Source of the DNA: Chara braunii
Lineage: Eukaryota > Streptophyta > Charophyceae > Charales > Characeae
DNA: 64,000 bases
Reading direction: 5' to 3'
Assembly (NCBI GenBank): GCA_003427395.1
Contig: BFEA01000036.1
Span: forward strand, 661,413 to 725,412
Both the position numbers and the translations under genes were made by a program. A model generated the notes under the pieces. That model saw only the letters and a program-made list of their open reading frames with translations. It was not told the DNA's origin and made no database searches. Shown piece after piece: positions 58,784 to 64,000 of this stretch (its first letter is position 1; every line of letters starts with the position of its first letter).

Positions 58784-60732
58784 TCAGCACGAAGCTCGCG
58801 ATTGTGTCTGTGGGACTAGCACTTCGAATTCATGGTCCTCTACGTTGTTGCTGTTGTTCACCACCGCACGCATGTCTCTCCTTGTGTTCCCTGCTGTGTA
58901 GTAGCGAGTCGCCACATCTGCCATGCGTGTGTCGTGGTCGAGCTTGAAAATGCAGAAACTCATAACTGTGTCCCGACTCCGGGCTGTATTCACTATGTCA
59001 TTCTTTATACTGGTCATAAGGGTCAATTGATCCGACACCTTGCTTGACTTCTTTGTCTGCTCTATTTCTGTGCGGGTCACAAGTTCGGTAAACGCTAGTT
59101 GCTGCAACGTCACGCTGAGCTTCCCACCGTTTTTTCTTATTTGGAACACTTTTGTGAGCGCCCTCTTGAAATGCTCCGCTCCCCATGGCTCGTCGCCCTT
59201 CCTCCTCCATGTTTTGTCTTTGTTCATCTGGCTACGTAGTTCGTTTCGCACGGTGTTATTGTGATCCGACTGCGCGCCACGTACGAGGGAGACACCTCTC
59301 TCTGCCCAAAACGAGTGTCTTAGGTGCCAAGTCAACTCTCCAAGGACCGTTGTCATCATTCGGTTGCACTCTATAAGCACACTCCGCAAACCTTTCTTCT
59401 CTACATACTTCCCCCATCCTACCCTCACCTCTTCTCCCAAAAGGGTAGCAGCCAACTACAACACATTGAAGAAGTCGTCCTCCGAAGGGTAGAATGTTGC
59501 GTCCGTCGCTTTTGAGTGCACAAAAGCTTTTGCAACAGACCTCAGCAGTCTGTCTTTTTTCTTTTTGCCGAATAAGTCGAATTCGTCTCCCTCTCCAACC
59601 GCCGAAGGCTCAGCCTCTTTCGCGTCCGCCGGGTGCCGTCTCCCTCCTTGTATTATGTGCCGGTCTGCAACAACGCGCGCCAACACCCACAAGTTCGAAG
59701 TTGGTATCCACCAGATTCGTACATTGGCTTGACAAGAGAAACAACCGCAACCACCCTTACTTATTTGCAACCTACATAAAATTTTCTCATCGAACAATGT
59801 ATACAGTTTGCTGCCATTTTGCACTGCCAGCGCGCAATGACAAGAGTCTGAGTGAAACAACATGTCGACTGGCCAAAACAAGCATGATTTTTTTTTTTTT
59901 TCTCACACATTGCGTACTTACGTCCTTCGATTGCCTTCTCCTTTAGAACTTACTGCTTGTCGACGTTGCTATCCTCTCTGCGTCCGTCGCTTGTTCCGCC
60001 TTGCGTTTTTCGAGACGTGTTCTGTGTATTGTCTTTGCTAGACCTTTCTTCCCTGCTGCTGCTCCGAGATGGGTCTTCCTCCTCTTCGTCCTCGTCGTCG
60101 GTGTACTCAGTGTTGTTGGACCCGTTGTCGCTGTCCTCCTCTTCGTTGCTTGCATCTTCCTCGTATGATTCACCTTCGTCGCATGTCCCCACATTACGTC
60201 CTCTACTGTCCTCTGTTTCATCATACGGGTAGGACCTTTGTGTCTTCCGTGCTGTGTCCCGAGACACATCTCGTTTTTCGGTGTCGGTTGCAGTGACACC
60301 ATCGGAACCCCTTAGATCAATTGTCTCCTTCTCTTCCTCCACCCCCTCAATGATTCTCCTCCTCTTCGTATTTGCGTTGTTGTGCCGAGGTTGTCCTTCC
60401 ACCCTTTCTGCGCATGACCTATTATTCGGCGCCCGTGGCGGGGATCGGTCCTTTCGCTTGCGATTCTTCATGGATGTCGGCGAGGCAGGGGCCGGCTCTC
60501 GTTGTCGTTTATTGGCTTCAGACGTTTTCGCTTTCGGCGGCCTCCTGACCGCAGCACTGTCCGCGCGGGGCTTTATCAAAGGTGATGTCTTGCTTTTCTC
60601 CGGGGGCCGTCTCTGGAATTTCCCCTTCTTATTTCTGACCGCAGTCTTTTCGCTCAGCCCTGCTAGTGGCTGTGTTTCCTGTACTTGCTTTAAGGACGAA
60701 GCAAGATCTTCGTACCTGCGGCGGGGTACCAT
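58784..60732 (-). CDS. Two-exon gene of unknown function, acidic and basic tracts
   Basis: Exon 1 starts at ATG 60732 (MVPRRRYEDLASSLKQVQE) and runs to about 59950, Lys/Arg-rich with likely nuclear localisation signals (KNRKRKDRSPP, NTKRRRII), then a long Glu/Asp/Ser tract. It meets a donor GCA/GTAAGT, and an acceptor TTTTGGCCAG at about 59871 gives a short intron that removes the exon-1 stop. Exon 2 (to 58784) has CGCFSCQANVRIWWIPTSNLWVL and a helix-rich C-terminal part with KKKKDRLLRS. A TAG at 59456 splits it. No family recognised. It lies near a ULP1 pseudogene on the same strand, so it may belong to the same DNA transposon. The model is from splice signals only. Confidence 0.45.
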
Positions 60733-60838
60733 TGCAAAGCTACATGACACACAGAACATTCCACTTATGAGCTTTTTACTCAAACACTCGTACGTGTATA
60801 GACAACTTTTCAATGCTAATCAGCCCGAACATTGTAGA

Positions 60839-60841
<3 letters not shown>

Positions 60842-60930
<89 letters not shown>

Positions 60931-60931
60931 N

Positions 60932-60979
<48 letters not shown>

Positions 60980-61106
60980 TTTCTCATATTATATGTTGAC
61001 AGGATAAGGTATCACGTTCATGCAAAAAATCAAACAAAAATTTGTCGCCGACTTCATTCTTCTTCGCCAACTTCCTATTAATATACAACTACAGTCGTCC
61101 TCCGCT

Positions 61107-61173
<67 letters not shown>
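60842..61173. repeat. AG and TC microsatellites
   Basis: An AG tract of about 136 bp (60842-60977, one N at 60931) and a TC tract of about 65 bp (61108-61173) flank 130 bp of other sequence; together they could fold as a purine/pyrimidine hairpin. Translated frames here are repeat artefacts. Confidence 0.9.
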
Positions 61174-61176
<3 letters not shown>

Positions 61177-61380
61177 CCGCATTCTTCTCTCTCTCTAACT
61201 TCAATAAAGGTTAAACATAAAATTCTTTGGTGCACCCTCAGTTGGCAGATCACCCACGACACACAATCGACGATGGATATGAATGAAACGGTTTTGCACT
61301 CGCTTGCATGTATATCCAGGGTGTGTTGTCAGAAAAATCACCTTAACCAGTAACCCCCCTCACAACACCGCCGATCCCAG

Positions 61381-61432
<52 letters not shown>
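61381..61432. repeat. 52-base C homopolymer
   Basis: An unbroken run of 52 C on the plus strand (G on the minus strand, the sense of the neighbouring peptidase pseudogene). Length may be unreliable. Confidence 0.85.
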
Positions 61433-61433
<1 letters not shown>

Positions 61434-61466
61434 ATGGTCCCACCCGACATGGCCTGTCGTACTTGT

Positions 61467-62861
61467 CTAAGGTAGTTCGCCACCGTCTTTTTTTATGTTC
61501 GCTCTCATGACACGAGCTATCGTCCAACATGCTCCGAGACTCGTGTGACCTTTCGCTGCTGCTGCACACTCTGCAATGCGATCGATAGCTCTAACACGGA
61601 AGTCTCGAGCGGTTCTTCCATCGATGCGCATGTTCTCTACAATCTCCAGTATGTTGTCTTTCGAGATGCCATTCTCGGTTGATCAATGTGCCAACTTTGT
61701 TATCAACTCTTCTGCCATGCAACATATATTAACACCACAATCCTCTCTGTTACTTTGTTGTGAAGACCTCGCATGGATCAGTCCACGACCAAACACATCT
61801 CTGCAAGTGTTCCACGACTTGTCCACCAGTTGGCGTGTGACATCCGGACCCCTTCTTTTGTCGTTCATGTACTCGTGCCACATTAATGTCCGCAACGCCC
61901 TCCAGTCTGGAGTCGGGTACCCGTGATCCGAGTCGACGATTATGGCGTCAGGGCATGTGCCGTCGGTCCAAAACTCCCTTACATTCAAGATTATGAGCAA
62001 CATCCAATGGTGGTTGTGGTTAATTGGAATAAGCATGACTGATTCGACCTCCAGGTCTTTACACAGTCGAACAATTTTGGTCGTCCGACTCTTCACATGC
62101 AACTCCCATCCCCTTTTCACCGCTGCGACTTTCTGATTCGCGAGCACCTCCGGATGCCAAAAAGTTGTGCACACATGCACTGCTGCGGTTGAGTTACCTT
62201 CCAATCGCTCTTCGTATACGAACAACAAATATATGTCCATTACATTGCCATTGAGTCACTTCCCAACGGCCAAGCACATCACATCTGCCTCCGCCAGTTG
62301 GATCTCCTCCCTTCTGCCTTTCCACGTGAATGGATATATGTTTGTCTCGTCAACAACATCGAACCCGTTCGACGAGCTTGATGCGTTATCGCCCTTCTTT
62401 CCGTGTGTCGTCTTCCCGCGTGACTCTGAACGTCCGAGATCCGCTGACCGGATTGTTCCCCTTGTNGCTGCCAAGTACATTCTGTTGTACCACCTGTCCT
62501 TCCGTGACAGGTGCTCCCATCTCTCCAACATAGCCTCCATTGTCATTGTTCTGCAGTTTGACGCCGTCCTCTCTGTGGCTTCTTCGCCTTCTCTTGTTGT
62601 GGCTTGTGGCCTCTTCTCGGTGTGCGTCGCTCCCTTGTCGAGCTCTTGCGTTTCCACTTTGCTGTGCTCAACATGCTCCTGCTTCCTCGATATCGTTGTC
62701 TCTTGATTACTATCGATCGTGACCTCGGCCACTCTCTCATGTGCGTGGCTTTTGTCTTCAGTTGTCCGCATTCGTGTTGTTCTTGATCGTTTCCCTCTCC
62801 TCGTCGTTATGTTTGATGCCAGTGCTGAGCGTTCAGTACTGTTCCTCGTAATGTGTGACAT
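61467..62861 (-). pseudogene. ULP1/SENP-like C48 cysteine peptidase, transposon-type
   Basis: One minus-strand frame from ATG 62861 to the stop at 61467. The N-terminal 200 residues are Thr/Arg/Glu-rich and unrecognised. The peptidase follows: LNGNVMDIYLLF, HNHHWMLLII (catalytic His), AIIVDSDHG (Asp), SSQQSNREDCGVNICC (Gln and Cys). The frame has TGA at 62256, just before LNGNVMD, where the family has Trp (WLN); TGG to TGA explains it. A second TGA at 61683 follows LITKLAH, after which a coding-like tail (NGISKDNILEIVENM) continues. ULP1 domains are SUMO or ubiquitin-like peptidases; plant Mutator-like and other DNA transposons often carry them. Which transposon this is, I cannot tell. Confidence 0.8.
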
Positions 62862-63077
62862 TCTACCTATGAGCAAACCATCACATTTTCACGAGTTTTT
62901 TTTGCGTCAGTTTTGGTAGTCGTTCCTTGGTCACGCGATAATAGGGCTTGGAGAGAGAGAGAGAGAGAGATGGGTGGTGGGGGCCATAAAGATGTCGTCC
63001 GTGAGCGGTGTTGCTTTAATTGGCACGTACTACCCAACCAGACCACGTAGTCACCGTTCAGTGTTGCATGTCACATA
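62862..63077. other. Spacer between two minus-strand ORFs
   Basis: No gene; a short GA tract at 62951-62970. Could hold an intron or the boundary between two transposon genes. Confidence 0.4.
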
Positions 63078-64000
63078 TCACAATACAAATCTGTTCAAGT
63101 AAAAAGTGTCCTCACGTTGTCTTCTATATGTTGCTGAATCCCACTGCAGTTTTGCGAAACATGGAACAACGTGGACAGTGTTGGTGATGTTGTCAACGGA
63201 GATGACGCTGCACAGCTGGCGACTATTTACCATTACCCATTTCATTTTTTGCACCCTGTCACATCTGCTCTTTCAGTGTCAGCCTCTTTGTACCATTTTA
63301 CAAAGGCGCACTCATGTGTGGTGGACGCTTCTTCCGTACAGGTGTTCATGACAAAAAACATTGCCACAGATGCATACCATATACTTCCTGTCTGTGACCT
63401 CACAGCAACATCACTGTGCACCGCTTTCCCGCGGAAGTTGGGTGAAGCCCTCGCAGTTTGCACAAGTGCTCCCCTGGTTGTTTCATCGACTGTTGCTGCG
63501 ATGGCAAGATGTGTTCTCGTGCGTATTAACTTGTCCGCATGCGGTGGATTACACCCGTTTTTCGACATGTACGTGTGAAGCGCCTCTCGAAAGAACTCCT
63601 TGCACGGGAGGGCATCCAATATCACATTGGCGGTTCCTGTTGCACCTTCGTTCCCATTTAATCCCGCATTTCCGCGGGGGAAAAATCGGAGATGCAACTT
63701 CGCCGTATCGCGTGCGGCAAGTGTATTCATTCCGCTTGCCGAGCACTCCATGACGGACGACCGATTCTCAATTGTCCTCTTCCTTTGTTTCCGTGCACGT
63801 TCAATGTCGTCGTCGAATGTGACAGCCAGTCGCACATGATTTACCATTTGGAACGCAGCTTTGCGCTTGTTCGACGACATGAAAGGCTGTTTGCAAAACT
63901 TCTGGTGGTGGTGCTCCCACACATCGGCCGCGAAGCTGTCTGGGAGACCTGAACGTTCAATGCACGCCCTCAAATGCAGAAGGTTGTGTAAGTTCGGCAG
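63078..64000 (-). pseudogene. Unknown ORF, probable transposon protein, partial
   Basis: The frame is open from the window edge (LPNLHNLLHLRACIERSGL) to 63242. There an A-run shifts the reading: VTGCKK is followed in the next frame by MKWVMVNSRQLCSVISVDNI and then VHVVPCFAKLQW, ending at 63078. The centre has NRSSVMECSASG and FRGKAVHSDVAVRSQ, then SIWYASVAMFFVM. No family is recognised with confidence. Position next to a ULP1 pseudogene on the same strand suggests one DNA transposon carrying both. Confidence 0.4.

Noticed and set aside
59957-61081. Plus-strand ORFs at 60-61 kb
   Set aside because: Antisense of the charged-tract gene and of the AG repeat; no motif.
61042-61353. Ser/Leu-rich and Arg/Glu-rich proteins at 60.8-61.3 kb
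   Set aside because: Products of TC and AG dinucleotide repeats.

Overview
The window is repeat-dense nuclear DNA of a eukaryote of the green lineage. The evidence is plant-type Ty3/gypsy elements primed by plant tRNA-Asp and initiator tRNA-Met, a chromodomain chromovirus, LINE fragments with plant-like ORF2 domains, and a ULP1-peptidase pseudogene of the kind carried by plant DNA transposons. A charophyte alga such as Chara would fit, but that is inference. I see no bacterial, organellar or rRNA sequence and no intact host gene of known function. Single N's, N-runs and a mate-pair adapter mark a draft short-read assembly.

Layout. (1) 1-3980: flank with a tRNA-like relic, the 3' half of a minus-strand LINE ORF2, and a 41-bp inverted repeat. 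(2) 3981-52825: a roughly 9.5-kb chromovirus (346/333-bp LTRs, tRNA-iMet primer-binding site, gag, protease, RT, RNase H, integrase, chromodomain) split in its leader by a second element. (3) 4504-43806: the inserted element, about 39.3 kb. Its two LTRs are about 13 kb each (4504-17478 and 30351-43806). They start TGTCG, the 5' copy ends CGACA, and that end is followed two bases later by a 20-nt exact tRNA-Asp primer-binding site. The 12.9-kb interior carries a tandem-duplicated pre-gag protein of unknown family, gag with a CCHC knuckle, protease, RT, RNase H and integrase, then a second gag-like ORF with coiled coil and its own CCHC knuckle. All ORFs are broken by stops or frameshifts. (4) 52826-55782: 5' half of a plus-strand LINE (ORF1 plus endonuclease). 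(5) 56304-56970: a diverged third copy of the giant LTR's 5' end. (6) 57646-64000: a gap, TC-rich repeats, a two-exon minus-strand gene of unknown function, a ULP1-like cysteine peptidase pseudogene and a partial unknown ORF.

Order of events by inference: the chromovirus inserted first (flanks CACAC/CACAA); the giant element then inserted into its leader (flanks share GCGT). The chromovirus 5' LTR, primer site and first leader segment lie left of the giant element, and the rest of the leader, gag-pol and 3' LTR lie right of it, which fixes the giant element's ends independently of its own sequence.

Caution: parts of the two giant LTRs carry the same N's at matching positions, so some of that sequence was probably assembled or gap-filled from shared reads. 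A Nextera mate-pair adapter with a 147-bp artificial duplication sits at 50718-51054. LTR divergence should not be used for dating, and single stops or frameshifts near N's may be technical.
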